Origin: Dipteronia dyeriana
Taxonomy: Eukaryota; Streptophyta; Magnoliopsida; Sapindales; Sapindaceae
Direction: 5' to 3'
Length of the DNA: 64,000 bases
Assembly (NCBI GenBank): GCA_032871835.1
Contig: CM065297.1
Coordinates: 17,343,098-17,407,097, forward strand
The notes below the pieces were generated by a model. That model searched no databases. It was not told the origin of the DNA and saw only the letters and a program-made list of their open reading frames with translations. Shown piece after piece: positions 12,182 through 23,384 of the stretch (position 1 is its first letter; every line of letters begins with the position of its first letter). The translations under genes and the position numbers were made by a program.

Positions 12182-12784
12182 TAGGGATGGCAATTTGACC
12201 TGCACCCGTGGGCACCCATCCGAACCCGACCCTGTAGGGTCGAGTGTGGATGATGAATTTACGACCCGTAAACCCACGAACCCGTTTAATGAAAAACCCG
12301 TTGGGTTCAAGAGCGGGTGCGGGTTGAAAAAATGAACCCGCGGGTTGGATCCAGAAACTTGCATAAATAAATACTTGTATATAAACATATATACACATTT
12401 GAATTATTTTTTGTCATTTTATTTTTATGGTTATTATTATTTTGTAATGTATCAAATAGGGAATTAGAAATGGAAATTTAATTCAATTAAGTATCCAATA
12501 GGTGATTGCATGTGGAATTTTATAAATGACAAATTGTGAGTTTGCGGGTTCGTGGGTTATGGGTTTGTGGGTACCCCATGGGTGAAGTATCCACCCGTGA
12601 ACCCACATTGTTTCACGGGTTCACGGGTGAGGGTATGGGTGCAGCTATAACCCGTGGGTTCAAACCCGCCCGTGAACCCGCTTACCTTCATGGGTTCGAG
12701 GGCGGGCGTGGGTGAGGAAAATTTTCTCGAGTAAGGGTTTGGATTTTACAAAACCTACTAGAACCCGACCCGCTGCCATCTCTA
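12182..12784. mobile_element. non-autonomous hAT element (0.6 kb)
   Basis: The left end TAGGGATGGCA and right end (complement TAGAGATGGCAGCGGGT) form short inverted repeats. The body is full of CCCGTGGGT/ACCCGCGGGT-type motifs in both orientations, a common pattern of hAT subterminal repeats. There is no coding capacity. Flanks TGTCTAAA (left) and CGTGTAAA (right) match at six of eight positions, a possible 8-bp target duplication. Its left end coincides with the target duplication of the preceding hAT, so either one element inserted into the edge of the other. Confidence 0.7.
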
Positions 12785-13021
12785 CGTGTAAATATGGATC
12801 GGGTCGAAATAGGCTGGTCCGTCCGACATGCGGAGGGAGACGAGTTGTGCATTACACGGCCCAAGGCATTGACAGGTCGGATCAAGCCCGACACATATGC
12901 AAGCCAGGCTGTAAGGGCCAGGTCCAGCGTGCCAGCACGCCACGACACGTGCTAAGCCCAACGGGTGGCACAGTGGTCCGTCTGTTTGGATCGGTTGAAT
13001 TTTTTTAAAGAAAAAATCCAT

Positions 13022-13178
13022 TGCCTCCAACTATTGAATTTCAAAATTTATCCATTGGCTGACGTCAACCAACGACTGAATTTGGAAATTCAATCGTTGG
13101 AGGTAAAACAAAATTAAAAAAAGCCCCCTAAAGTCTTTTAATAATATTTTGACCCACAATTCAAGTTTTCCTATAAAT
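13022..13178 (+). promoter_or_regulatory. promoter of the third hAT, with a nested palindrome and TATA box
   Basis: A TATA box CTATAAATAC lies at 13171-13180, followed by a CT-rich leader (13195-13290). About 100 bp upstream, inverted arms TGCCTCCAACTATTGAATTT (13022-13041) and AAATTCAATCGTTGGAGGTA (13086-13106) enclose an inner 18-bp palindrome TTGGCTGACGTCAACCAA (13055-13072). The core TGACGTCA is a classical bZIP (ACGT/as-1-like) recognition sequence. The promoter role is inferred from position and motifs. Confidence 0.6.
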
Positions 13179-13364
13179 ACTCCCATCCATTTCATTTTTT
13201 ATTCACTCTCTCTCATTTTCTCAAATCTCAATATCTACATTCTCCAATTCTCTACACATTTTCATTCATTTTCATTCTTACTCTCTCTCTACAAAATTCT
13301 AATACTATTTTCATATCTTATGCTCTAAATTTTCCACCAACACACCAAAGTTGACACTTGAAAG

Positions 13365-14816
13365 GTACATTTTTCTTCAAATGTTATAAATTTATTTTAT
13401 GTTTTAATTATTTCATTTTTGTTAGTAAATTTATAATTTTATGTTTAGACTTTAGTTATTAATATTTCTATTTAGTTAGTAAATTTATCATTTTATGTGC
13501 ATACCAAGTTATTAATTTTAATATTATTGTTTAGTAAATTATGATTTATAAGTGTATTATTAATTTTAATATTTTTTGTTAGTAAATTTATCAATTTAAT
13601 TTGTATTAGTGAGTTTTAATATTTTTTGTTAGTAAATTATGAATTTTAGGTGTAGTAGCTAATTTTAATATTTTTTGTTAGTAAATTATGAATTTTAAGT
13701 GTAGTAGTTAATTAATTTTAATATGTTCCATTAGTAAATTATGAATTTTAAGTGTAGTTGTTAATTTTAATATTTTTTGTTAGTAAATTTTGATTTTTAA
13801 GTGTAGTAATTAATTTAAATATTTTTTGTTAGTAAATTATGATTTATATTTGTAGTAGTTAATTTTAATATTTTTTGCTAGTAAATTATGAATTTAAGTA
13901 TAGTAGTTAATTTTAATATTTTTTTATTAAATTATGAATTTTAAGTGTAGTATAAATTTTAATATTTTTTATTGATACATTATGATTTTTAAGTGTCGTA
14001 ATTAATTTAAATATTTTGTATTCGTAAATTATGATTTATAATTGTAGTAGTAAATTTTAATATGTTTTGTTAGTAAACTATGAATTTTAAGTTTAGTAGT
14101 TAATTTTATTATGTTTTGTTAGTAAATTATGAATTTTTAATGTAATAGTTAATTTTAATATGTTTTGTTAGTAAATTATGATTTTTAAGTGTAGTAATTA
14201 ATTTATTTTTATTTTTTTAGTAAATTTTGATTTGTAATTGTAGTAGTTAATTTTAATATGTTTTGTGAGTAAATTATGAATTTAAGTGTAGTAGTTCATT
14301 TTAATATTTTTTGTTAGTAAATTATGATTTTTAAGTGTAGTAATTAATTTAAATATTTTTTATTATTAAATTATGATTCATAATTGTAGTTGTTAATTTT
14401 AATATGTTTTGTTAGTAAATTATGATTTTCAAGTGTAATAATTAATTTTAATTTGTTTTTGTTAGTAAATTTTGATTTATAATTGTAGTAGTTAATTTTA
14501 ATATATTTTGTTAGAAAATTATGATTTTTAAGTGTAGTAATTAATTAAAATATTTTTTGTTAGTAAATTATGATTTAAAATTGTAGTAGTTAATTTTAAT
14601 ATGTTTTGTTAGTAAATTATGAATTTAAGTGTAGTAGTTAATTTTAATATTTTTTGTTAATAAATTATGATTTTTAAGTTTAGTAATTAATTTAAATATT
14701 TTTTGTTAGTAAATTATGATTTATAATTGTAGTAGTTATTTAAAATATGTTTTGTTAGTAAATTAATTAATTTAATGTGACTATTAATGACTACAGTGTT
14801 CATATTTATATTGTAG
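13365..14816 (+). other. leader intron of the hAT transposase gene
   Basis: Donor AAAG|GTACAT at 13361-13370 and acceptor TATATTGTAG|GAG at 14807-14819 bracket AT-rich sequence, and the start codon ATG at 14820 lies four bases after the acceptor. This makes an intron in the 5' untranslated leader. Almost all of it is minisatellite. No transcript evidence is available. Confidence 0.55.
13400..14785 (+). repeat. ~50-bp minisatellite with ordered variant units
   Basis: About two dozen head-to-tail units each contain GTTAGTAAATTATGA then a short core and a TTAATTTTAATAT(T/G)TTTT tail. Three core variants recur: A (TTTTTAAGTGTAGTAATTAA), B (TTTATAATTGTAGTAGTTAA) and C (ATTTTAAGTGTAGTAGTTAA). A is nearly always followed by B. 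The array fills the leader intron of the hAT transposase gene. Confidence 0.92.
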
Positions 14817-14819
14817 GAG

Positions 14820-16770
14820 ATGGATTATAACCAGTAGCCTTATTTTTCGGACCGTTTGAACATGTTAAACGATGAATTTGATCTTTCTGAGCCGACCCAA
14901 ACCCAAACGAGACCTTCTGGTTCTGCCGTTACACCAACATCACGTCCCAAAAAATTTACATCAAATGTCTGGTAGTGTTTTGACGTAGTCGAAATGACAC
15001 TCTCAACCGGACGACCGGCCCCAAAGCTAAATGTAAGTTTTATCCTAAGGACTATACCACAAGTAGGGATGGAACTAGTCATTTGAGAAGGCATATGCTC
15101 AAATGTATGCATGCACATGGACAGGTAGACACTACAACCCATACACAACTACAACGACACCTAGAGGGGTTTGTTACGACGTGGCGGTATGACCCCACTC
15201 ACGCTAGAGATTGCTTGGCACGATACATTGCACAAAATGATCAACCGATCAATGTTGGTGACAATGTCTTTTTTTTATATGAATTTATCACATCTGCATT
15301 CAACCCCCAATTTGAAACTGTTTCTAGAACCATCAATAGAAACGATTTGATAAGATTGTTTGAAATCTAAAGAGATGACTTGATTGCTGATATACAACAT
15401 CTAAGTGTCTCTGTTGCATTAACTTCTGGTATTTGGAATGTATGTTCCAAATAGGACAATTTATGTGTCACATGCCACTATTTAAATTCTGAATGAGGAT
15501 AACAAAAATAATTATTGGTTTTCATCCTATGGATTTTGTACATATCGGTGAAAATATTTTTACTGTCATTCTTCCTGTTTTAGAAACTTATGAAATCACT
15601 CATCACATCATTTCTATCACATTAGATAATGCATCTACAAATACTAGCTCTACTGCATTATTTGTTGCAAGAAATATCCTGCAAGATGGAGGTTATTTCT
15701 TTCATTAACGGTGTGCATGTCATATCTTAAATTTAGTTGTATAGGCTGGTTTAAAGCAAGTAAGTGACCAAATAGATCGCATCAGAGATGCCATTTCTTG
15801 GATTGACAGTTCTAATCCTAGATTTTAAGAATTCAAGAGACACTGTGGATTAAACGGTTTCAAATCCCGATGATTCAAAACTGATATGCCGTTAACGTGG
15901 AACTCTATTTACTTAATGTTAGAAAATTGTTTGGATTATGATACAACCATTACATGTTTTTATAACATGAAATTGGCCGAAACTGATCATCCTAAAGCAA
16001 AAGCACTTACCTCAGACGATTGGTATGTGGTAAGGTTTTGGTTCAATTTTTAAAGATTTTTCATAATGCCACTGTAACTCTTTTCGGGGTCAATTACCCC
16101 ACATCTTCCCAGACAATCCATCAGATAGTGGAAATGTCTGAAGTGTTAAACAGTTATAGGGAAGATTAACATTTAGGCCATGCAGTTGTTGCCATGGAGA
16201 CAAAGTTGAAAAAATATTGGACCAACATTCCTCTACTTTTATACCTTAATTCTTATAGTAGATCCTTTGGTTAAATTATCTGGTTTAGAAGTTTTGCTTG
16301 AGTTTTTTGGTACTAATTTGGCAATAGATTATTCAGAACAGGTTATTGAGCGCAGGTTTGGCGGCATTGACACCCACCCATCAGCAGAACCGGAGACACA
16401 GCCGAAGCAAACATGTTGATGCCTTCTCAAACGGCAAAAAAGGACAATTCAGTAATTACTTCTTCAGGGCAAATATCTGGCCCATCTTCTTATGCCGAAC
16501 TGATTAGATACATTGAAGCATAGTTCGATGTTGTAGAAGACAAGGAAGATTTTGATTTGTTGTTTTGGTGGAAAACCTATAACTAAAGGTATCATGTTCT
16601 ATCACACCTAGCACGTGACATACCGGTTATCCCTGTGTCCACGCTGTCTTCAGAACAAGCATTCAACACCAGTGGACGTATAATTGAACCAAGAGAAGTT
16701 GTTTGTCTACGGAGATGGTGGAGGTATTAACATGCCTTCGGGATTGGGAGCATGTTAAAAAAAAGGTTGT
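14820..16770 (+). pseudogene. second BED-type hAT transposase, heavily decayed
   Basis: The ATG at 14820 meets a stop at codon 6. A BED-finger remnant lies at 15020-15110 (GTSHLRRHMLKC in one frame), apparently missing one of the first two cysteines. Next come RYIAQNDQPINVGDN (about 15220), an aspartate region near 15620 (TLDNASTNTS) and the C-terminal dimerisation signature near 16620-16700 (IPVIPVSTLSSEQAFNTSGR). Many stops and shifts occur between these. Motif order is as in other plant hAT transposases, but sequence differs from the minus-strand copy at 9335-11608, so it is a different family. Confidence 0.75.
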
Positions 16771-17500
16771 AAAATAAAACTGTAGATAATGAACTTATTC
16801 TAAATTTCAACAATCTATATGTTGATAAGCCTTCCGGTAGTGGTCAGTGCCAGAACCAAGTTATACTTTTACATGTACATGTACTTATAAGTTGTAATAC
16901 GATTGCACTATTTTTCCCTTACCAAGTTTTTATCCCACTGTGTTTTTTTGGTAAGGTTTTCAATGATACAATTATGTAAATATGTAATATTGAATTCTAT
17001 AAGTCAGAAATAAATAATTAATTCTTCCTTTTATATTATCGTAACTTCATCTATTTTATATTTTATATTTTATATTTTTTTGTAATACTTTATCTTTATT
17101 CATTTTTGTCATTATTTTAGTATTTTAGTATCAAAAATAATAAATCTACCTAATTAAAAAAAATGGAATGAAAACTAACACTTCATTTTTCATAAAAAAT
17201 CAATTAAGAGGATAAACAAATTGCAATGAAAATTACATTGAGATACTTGAATTTTTGATATTATGTATTTTAATTATGTATTTTTCATAAACCTTAAAGT
17301 CTAAACCTAAAACCCAAAACAAAAATAATAATAATAATAATTGGTCTAGCTCGTGGGGCACCCTAGCCGTGGCCTGTGTGGTTGCCCAATACGGCACACC
17401 GAGGCAAGCCCACGTTCTCAAAAATGTGCCTGACCAGGTCCTGCCCGGACAGAATCATGGCTAGGACTAGGTATGACTCGTTTTTGAAAACGGGTCGAAT

Positions 17501-17959
17501 CATTTGGGTCGGGCCAGTACATTTTAACAACATTACCTATATATTTGAATTGATTTATAAACTTGATGAGCATCGAAACTATCCAGTAAAGAAAATGATG
17601 CTCTTTCCAATAAATTGTACTAAAAATATGAGCAATCTAATGTGGCAGCCCATCTCATTTATTAAATTGCCATATTTTTTCTCTCATTTTCTCTTTTACT
17701 AGACTACCACATTGGATTTTACATATTTTTTGGACAATTTGTTAGGAAGTGTAGCATTACCCATCCAGAAATCAATAAAAAGACAAGACGTTCTCTCTTC
17801 CCTGTCAACTCTCTCATTTATTACTCTTATCTCTCTTTTCATTTATTATTTCAATTATTTACAACATTTTAATGCACAATGAATGATTTATTTACATCTG
17901 AATATTCTGGATATATTTATTTATACTCTTTCATTATTCATATTTATTATACCCTTGAC
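17501..17959. other. AT-rich spacer
   Basis: No gene, RNA or clear terminal repeat seen. Confidence 0.5.
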
Positions 17960-18400
17960 ATAACCTATATATAGTTTCTTATACAAAATGGCTTATACCA
18001 TCAATGAAATCTATATATAATACTTTATTTATTTATGCTCTTTAAATATTCTTATTTAATTATACGCTATATATAAGACTGACTACGGTTCTGTCGACGG
18101 AACTTATATATAGTTCTTGATTTATTTATTTATGTTCTTTAAATATTCTCGTTTGATTATACGCAATATATAAGACTGATTGTTGTTGCGGCTGTGTCGA
18201 CAAAGATTGGCTACAGCTATGTCGACAGAACCTATATATAGTTCTAGATTTATTTATTATGCTTTTAAATATTCGTATTTAATTATATACAATATATAAG
18301 ACTTGCTACAGCTGTGTCGACGGAACCTATATATAGTTCTGAATTTATTTATTATGCTTTTTAAATATTTATATTTATTTATTTTACGCAATAAATGAGA
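17960..18400 (+). repeat. ~115-bp tandem repeat, about four units
   Basis: Each unit contains CTATATATAGTTCT, a TTTATTTAT(T)ATGCT run, AAATATTC, a TTAATTATACGCAATATATA phrase, AGACT and a TGTCGAC(G/A)GAAC tail. Units near 17965, 18080, 18215 and 18310 diverge by substitutions and small indels. Function unknown; an LTR or satellite-like origin is possible. Confidence 0.75.
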
Positions 18401-18990
18401 TCGGATAGACCGACTAATCAAAACTTGAAGTTTCTAGATTTATTATTATGACTTTTAAGTTGGCGCGGTTTTGTAAACCGATCAGAACCTGGAGTTCTTG
18501 ATTCAATGTTAAATACATAAATGTCATATTTTATTATTTGAAACCCAGGGTTTCAAATACATTCAGAATCTGAAGTTTTCTGAAGTTTATATATGAACTT
18601 ATAGTTCATGGTTGAACTAAAAGTTCAAAAAATCAATATGATCCATGATGTTATTTTATATCATATTTATGAAGTTATATGTGTACATGTCATTCATTTG
18701 AGCAAAATGATCTACACATCCCGACAGGATGATGTGAGTATAAAAAAAAAAGATTTAAGATCCTAACGTATAATGAATTGGAAACGATATTTTATCCATT
18801 TCATACATGATTGATGCTCCTGAATAAGCAATATCAAGAGAGTAAATTTGAATATATTTATATTCATGAGATATCAAAACATATCCCTGGAGTGGATGTT
18901 TGTAAATGATAAGAGAAAAGTTTATAGAATAAACCTATTGAAAAGGTTATCATTTATGATGTGTTATAAGTATAAAACCCACATTCTCTA
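18401..18990. other. intergenic, no gene recognised
   Basis: AT-rich sequence with small repeated phrases (GAACC/TGGAGTTC, CTGAAGTTT). A frame around 18848-19066 shows no known motif and is probably fortuitous. Confidence 0.4.
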
Positions 18991-19004
18991 TATTGATATG
19001 ATAT

Positions 19005-19160
19005 TGTCTGCTTTGGGCCTAAGCCCTCACAGATTTACTCTTGGGTGTCTACCCAAAAGGCCTTAAACCAATAAAGCTAATGTCTATACTTATATAACCA
19101 CAATCATCCTCATGTTTAGCCATTGTGGGACTTTTGTCTCATACCTAAAGGACAATCATT
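19005..19160 (+). repeat. dispersed plant repeat fragment
   Basis: The stretch TTTGGGCCTAAGCCCTCACA, then CCCAAAAGGCC and later GCCATTGTGGGACTTTTGTC, resembles a block seen repeatedly in eudicot genomes near promoter-like transposon ends. This is recalled from general experience, not checked by search. Confidence 0.35.
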
Positions 19161-19551
19161 ATCTTAATGGTCTGGGCCACCTTCCTCAAGCGATCTCCAT
19201 CAACATCTTTCCAATTCTAGGAAGGTCAAACACTCCATCAAGATCCGCCTCATCAAGAGCTCATTTTTTACATTCGAACAATTGGAGGACGATTCCAAAA
19301 AATTCAGACCAATGTACTCAGAAGAGCCTCATTTTTTTTCTTCTCAAAATTGGTGCTAGAAGGAGGGTTTTTATATGTTTTTTTATGCATGAGTTGTTAT
19401 CAGTCAAGACATGTGTGTAATCATGCATTTAGTTTGCATGACATGCGTTTTGTGCATATGCCGTGAGTTATGCATGCATTTAATTTGCATGGCATGTGTT
19501 TTATGCATGTTCTTTGAGTGCCATGTGTATCATGTTTATTACACATGGAAT

Positions 19552-19639
19552 CCACCGATTATGTATTCGAATGTGGTTGTCCACCGATTGTGTATTTTGA
19601 ATGTAGTTGTTCACCGATTACGTATTCTGAATGTGGTCA
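19552..19639 (+). repeat. ~29-bp tandem repeat, three copies
   Basis: Three copies of a unit beginning (C/T)CACCGATTATGTATTCGAA and ending TGTGGTTGT occur head to tail. Confidence 0.85.
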
Positions 19640-19774
19640 AATTTAGTATCAACAATTGTCTCTCAAGTTTTCAATTTTGGAAGTTTGTCATGATGGAGTT
19701 AGGTACTTGACCAGCTGTATATTATATTGGGTAAATTTGACTCAGTGTTTAATAGAGGTGCTTCAATTATTACT

Positions 19775-19999
19775 CGGAGGTAGTTTGGCTCTGTAAACTT
19801 TATCCCTTATGAGATTCCTTTCAGAGGTCATTTGGTTCCATAGAACTTTTGGAGACTTTGTCCCTTTGGAGGTAATTTGGTTCCGTAGAACTTTTTAGGG
19901 ACTTTATCCCATTTAGATTCTTTTCGGAGGTAATTTGGCTCTATAGAACCTTTTAGGGGTTTTTCCAATTTAGATTCCTTTCAGAGGTAATTTGGTTCC
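19775..19999 (+). repeat. 45-58-bp tandem repeat, four and a partial copy
   Basis: Units begin GGAGGTAATTTGGTTCC, continue with ATAGAACTTTTTAGGGACTT and end TTTAGATTCCTTTC. The last copy is cut after GGTTCC by the start of an LTR at 20000, so the retrotransposon inserted into this array. Confidence 0.8.
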
Positions 20000-20797
20000 T
20001 GTTGACGGTAATTTCTTGACTTATGGAAAGTCAACTCATTAACGATGTGATTTTATTTAACTTGTAAGCAAAACAAATAAAAGGATTGAATAAACAACAA
20101 AAGGAACAAATTTACGTAGTAAAACTTTGGTGGCAGAGAAACATCCACTGGTCGTCGCTTTGACGACAAATAAACAAATTCACTATGGAATAAATTGATC
20201 ACACTTTAACATTCCTCTCTCTTGCGAATAATAATCCCAATCTTTATATGGCATTCTAGGGTTCCGAAATCTTGGCGTGTAAGTGGAAGATTGCGGAATC
20301 TTACTAGGACTCTTCTTGTTTGGATTGCCTTGTTCTCTTTCCTGTTTGGAGATACCACATAATTAATGTAATTGATTTTGTGTTCTATTAGGACTCATGA
20401 CATCTAGGAAAAGGTCAACTCGTCTCCTATTTGAAGTGTTACTCTAAATCCCGTGTCTAGATGAAACTTCTTTACTAATCATTGTGTTTAAATCGGTTTT
20501 CAATAACCTAATTTGGTAGAGCAAATATCGTTATGGAAAATTTCTTGTTTCAACCGAGTATATCCAGCCGAGAAGAGAACCTCAATGAGTAGAATCTTCA
20601 CTCATTAAGACTCCTTATTCAGGAAACTTTATTTGGCTTTCCATACGATCAGTAAAGAACAATACCACCTTAAATATCTGATATGAGTACCTTGCTTGAC
20701 CTTGTGCCTCGGCAACTACCCTGAGTAAACTGTGTTCGCCACAACCTTCACTGTTCGCTAATTCGTTCATACTAGGTGAAAGGTATTTAAAAGAACC
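20000..20797 (-). repeat. LTR of the old Tat-type element
   Basis: Begins TGTTGACGGTAATTTC. Like the 866-bp LTR at 45555 it carries a tRNA-like phrase TACGTAGTAAAACTTTGGTGG, then AGAAACATCCACTGG. The right border is set by a C-rich run (complement of a polypurine tract) at about 20799, so it is approximate. Confidence 0.55.
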
Positions 20798-23085
20798 CCT
20801 TTTATTTTTGTCACTACCCTCATTAATGCAGTCATTATTGTATCCCTATTAAATCAAAATTTTAATGTCGTGTCTTAACGGCGTCCACAGATATTTGATT
20901 GCTTCCATGATTGAAATCCCTCGACAGTGACGTTTAGATGCTCGATGTCTTTTGGTTGTGACATTTGTCTTCACATAGGTAGGTATGTCAAGCATTTCTC
21001 AAGGAGACGTGATCGATCTGATCCTCAGGTCATCACCCACGTCCTTCTACTTTTTCGTTTCTTTGTTCCATGACGTCACTTAGGGTTTTGTTCAAAAATT
21101 CCCACGAGTATTTAACTTCTTCTCACATCATTCTAAATTCATTTGTCTTTTCTTTTTCTACTAGTTTCTTGAACTAGGGCTTCCATTTCAAGCCTAGAAT
21201 CTTGGTCTTAAAATATGGTTTGTTTTGCTCTGATTCCCAGCTTGCTGCTCTCAACGCTATTGTTTCTCCATCTGTTGTTGTAATCAAACAAGCATATTTT
21301 TTGTAGTGAGTTCTCATGGATCCTAAGGTTAAGCAATATCTTTTTTGTAACATAATGATTTCAAGTGAGTGTACGGAGTAGTTGAACGATTTGAAAAGTT
21401 GCTTCAAGAACGTGCCCTTAATCAACCCCCTTTCTTTGTTGTTGATGTTTTCGGCTATGGTATCGATATTTTTCAAACTAACCCTTCTATCTCTACTTGC
21501 ATCGACGTCAATCCACCCATGGCAAGGACGAAGACTGCTGGTACATGCTAAGGAACCAAGGCTTCAAGGGTAGCCCCTCCCTAAGACATTAGGGTTGGGC
21601 ATCAGACAATAAACGAAACCGATATTGAAGACGAGCATAGGGAAGCTGGCATATAATTTTTGACATAACGAGTAGGTGCATATGATTATGAGCCGAATGT
21701 GGTTGGTGAGCGAAAGCTGCGTCAATATATGGGTAGATTCGACTTGGACCCAGATATCATTCAGCTTAATCCAGTGGGGGATAGAGCCATGTGGAACCCC
21801 CTGCTTGGGGCATTAGCCATCTATGGTGCTATATTGTGTTGTGGAGTGACTCTTCCCCTACAACCTTTTATCTCACGCTTTCTAGTAGAGGCTCGGCTTT
21901 CTCCCACCCAGGTTTACTCGAATAGCTATCAGATCTTGATGTGCTTATGGTAAACATGACAAAGATTGGGTTTGCCTGCTCTTACTCCTCTAAAAATCAT
22001 ACACTTCTATATCCTTATGCAATTGGGCCAAACAGATACTTATTTTCTACCTTCCATTTCTCTTAACCACCAGATCCCCAATGAAGTGATAGTGAAGAAG
22101 AATGTTGAGGTTGCAACTGACGAGTAGATAAAGGGCTTCATTCGGGGCTTTACATCTTCAAACAAGCTTTGTAAGAATGGAAAGTTAGATGGTGGAACGT
22201 AAAGTCCCTCCGTTCTTTACCTTTCCAGACATATGGAACAAGACTTCTTATTCTTTATCTTTATCCGTTAGTGACCTTACCAACCTGACCAGGGCTATTG
22301 TTCATCATTTTAAGAAAAAGGGTAAATCATACCTCTTTGACGAGGAGAAGATGATGTCCACCAAATTCTTTCCTCAACTTTCAGCTGGTCGTAATCATTA
22401 TAAGTGCTTCTTTGCTTTTTATCAGTCTGTTCAGATTTTCTTTTCATCGTTTCTTAATTAGCCTTCCCCAATTTTGCCTTTTTCTTTTTCAGTATTTGAT
22501 ACATATATAGTTTGTGATGTCCAAGTGCACCAAGCCAGGGCTGTTGCGGAGGTCAGCAATAAGAATGTTGCTAGTTAAGCGGTGAGTGGAATTGTACCAC
22601 CACCGTAAGACTATGAGGCCAGCGAAGACGAAGATGATTTTGAGGAAGAAGTTACCGAAGGAATTCCTCGGGCTGAGGTAAGATAAAGACCAAACAATTC
22701 TGACATCCTTAGGAATGGAAAATGCAAAATTAGGGGCTTCAATCCATCTACTGGTCCATCTTCACAAAATGTTCGCCCCTCTACAACCGAAAAGGTTGAG
22801 GTTGATGATCCAGATGCTGATCTTTACACTCGTGAAAGGCGCTCGGCACAAAGAAAAGCCACTAGTCCACCGAGGTGCCATGCTTCTAAAACTCCATTGG
22901 TGGTCTTATACATCGATTCTTCCTTGGATGGAGGGGAAGAAGACATTCGAGTGGTTGGAGATGAAACTCCCATTCCTCCTCTGCAGACTCAAATCGAGTA
23001 GGCTGGGGCAGAACCTTTAAGTGTAGCTTCTGGGAAGTTCCAGTCGATGAGTCCAATGTAAAGGCAGTCCCCCTCCCTCCCCCAC

Positions 23086-23144
23086 CCCCACCCCCACCCC
23101 CACCCCCACCCCCCCCCCCCCCCACACACACACACACACACTCC
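23086..23144 (+). repeat. compound microsatellite (CCCCCA)n-(C)n-(CA)n
   Basis: Alternating CCCCCA units merge into a run of C and then CACACACA. It explains the glycine-only open frame on the opposite strand. Confidence 0.95.
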
Positions 23145-23384
23145 GACCCCCTAGGTCGTGCTATATTCCAGTAGTTGAGAGTTATGTTGTCTCCAACTCA
23201 GAAGTGGGAGCTTCTTTTGACATTATTTGGCAGTTGGTGTTGAAGGGTCTGATCCTCTTTCAAGGCCATAATCTAGGTCAGGCTGACCAAGCATTTCTTC
23301 GGGCCAATCGGGTGGTTTGCCATCCCTCAGGATATGTTGAGAGCCATGGCTTATGGTCAAGCCTATATTGGGGAAGATCAGTGG

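Larger units (their letters stand above)
12793..17500 (+). mobile_element. third hAT element, autonomous type, degenerate
   Basis: A GC-rich subterminal block (12793-12990) with GGGTCG, GCCCGAC and CACGCCA motifs and a comparable block at 17340-17520 (GGGTCG, GCCCGGAC, GTGGGCTTG on either strand) bracket a promoter, a leader intron and a decayed BED-hAT transposase. Exact terminal repeats and a target duplication could not be assigned, so the borders are approximate. Confidence 0.55.

Noticed and set aside
22886..23137. Open frame with a poly-glycine start on the minus strand
   Set aside because: The glycines come from the C-rich microsatellite at 23086-23144.
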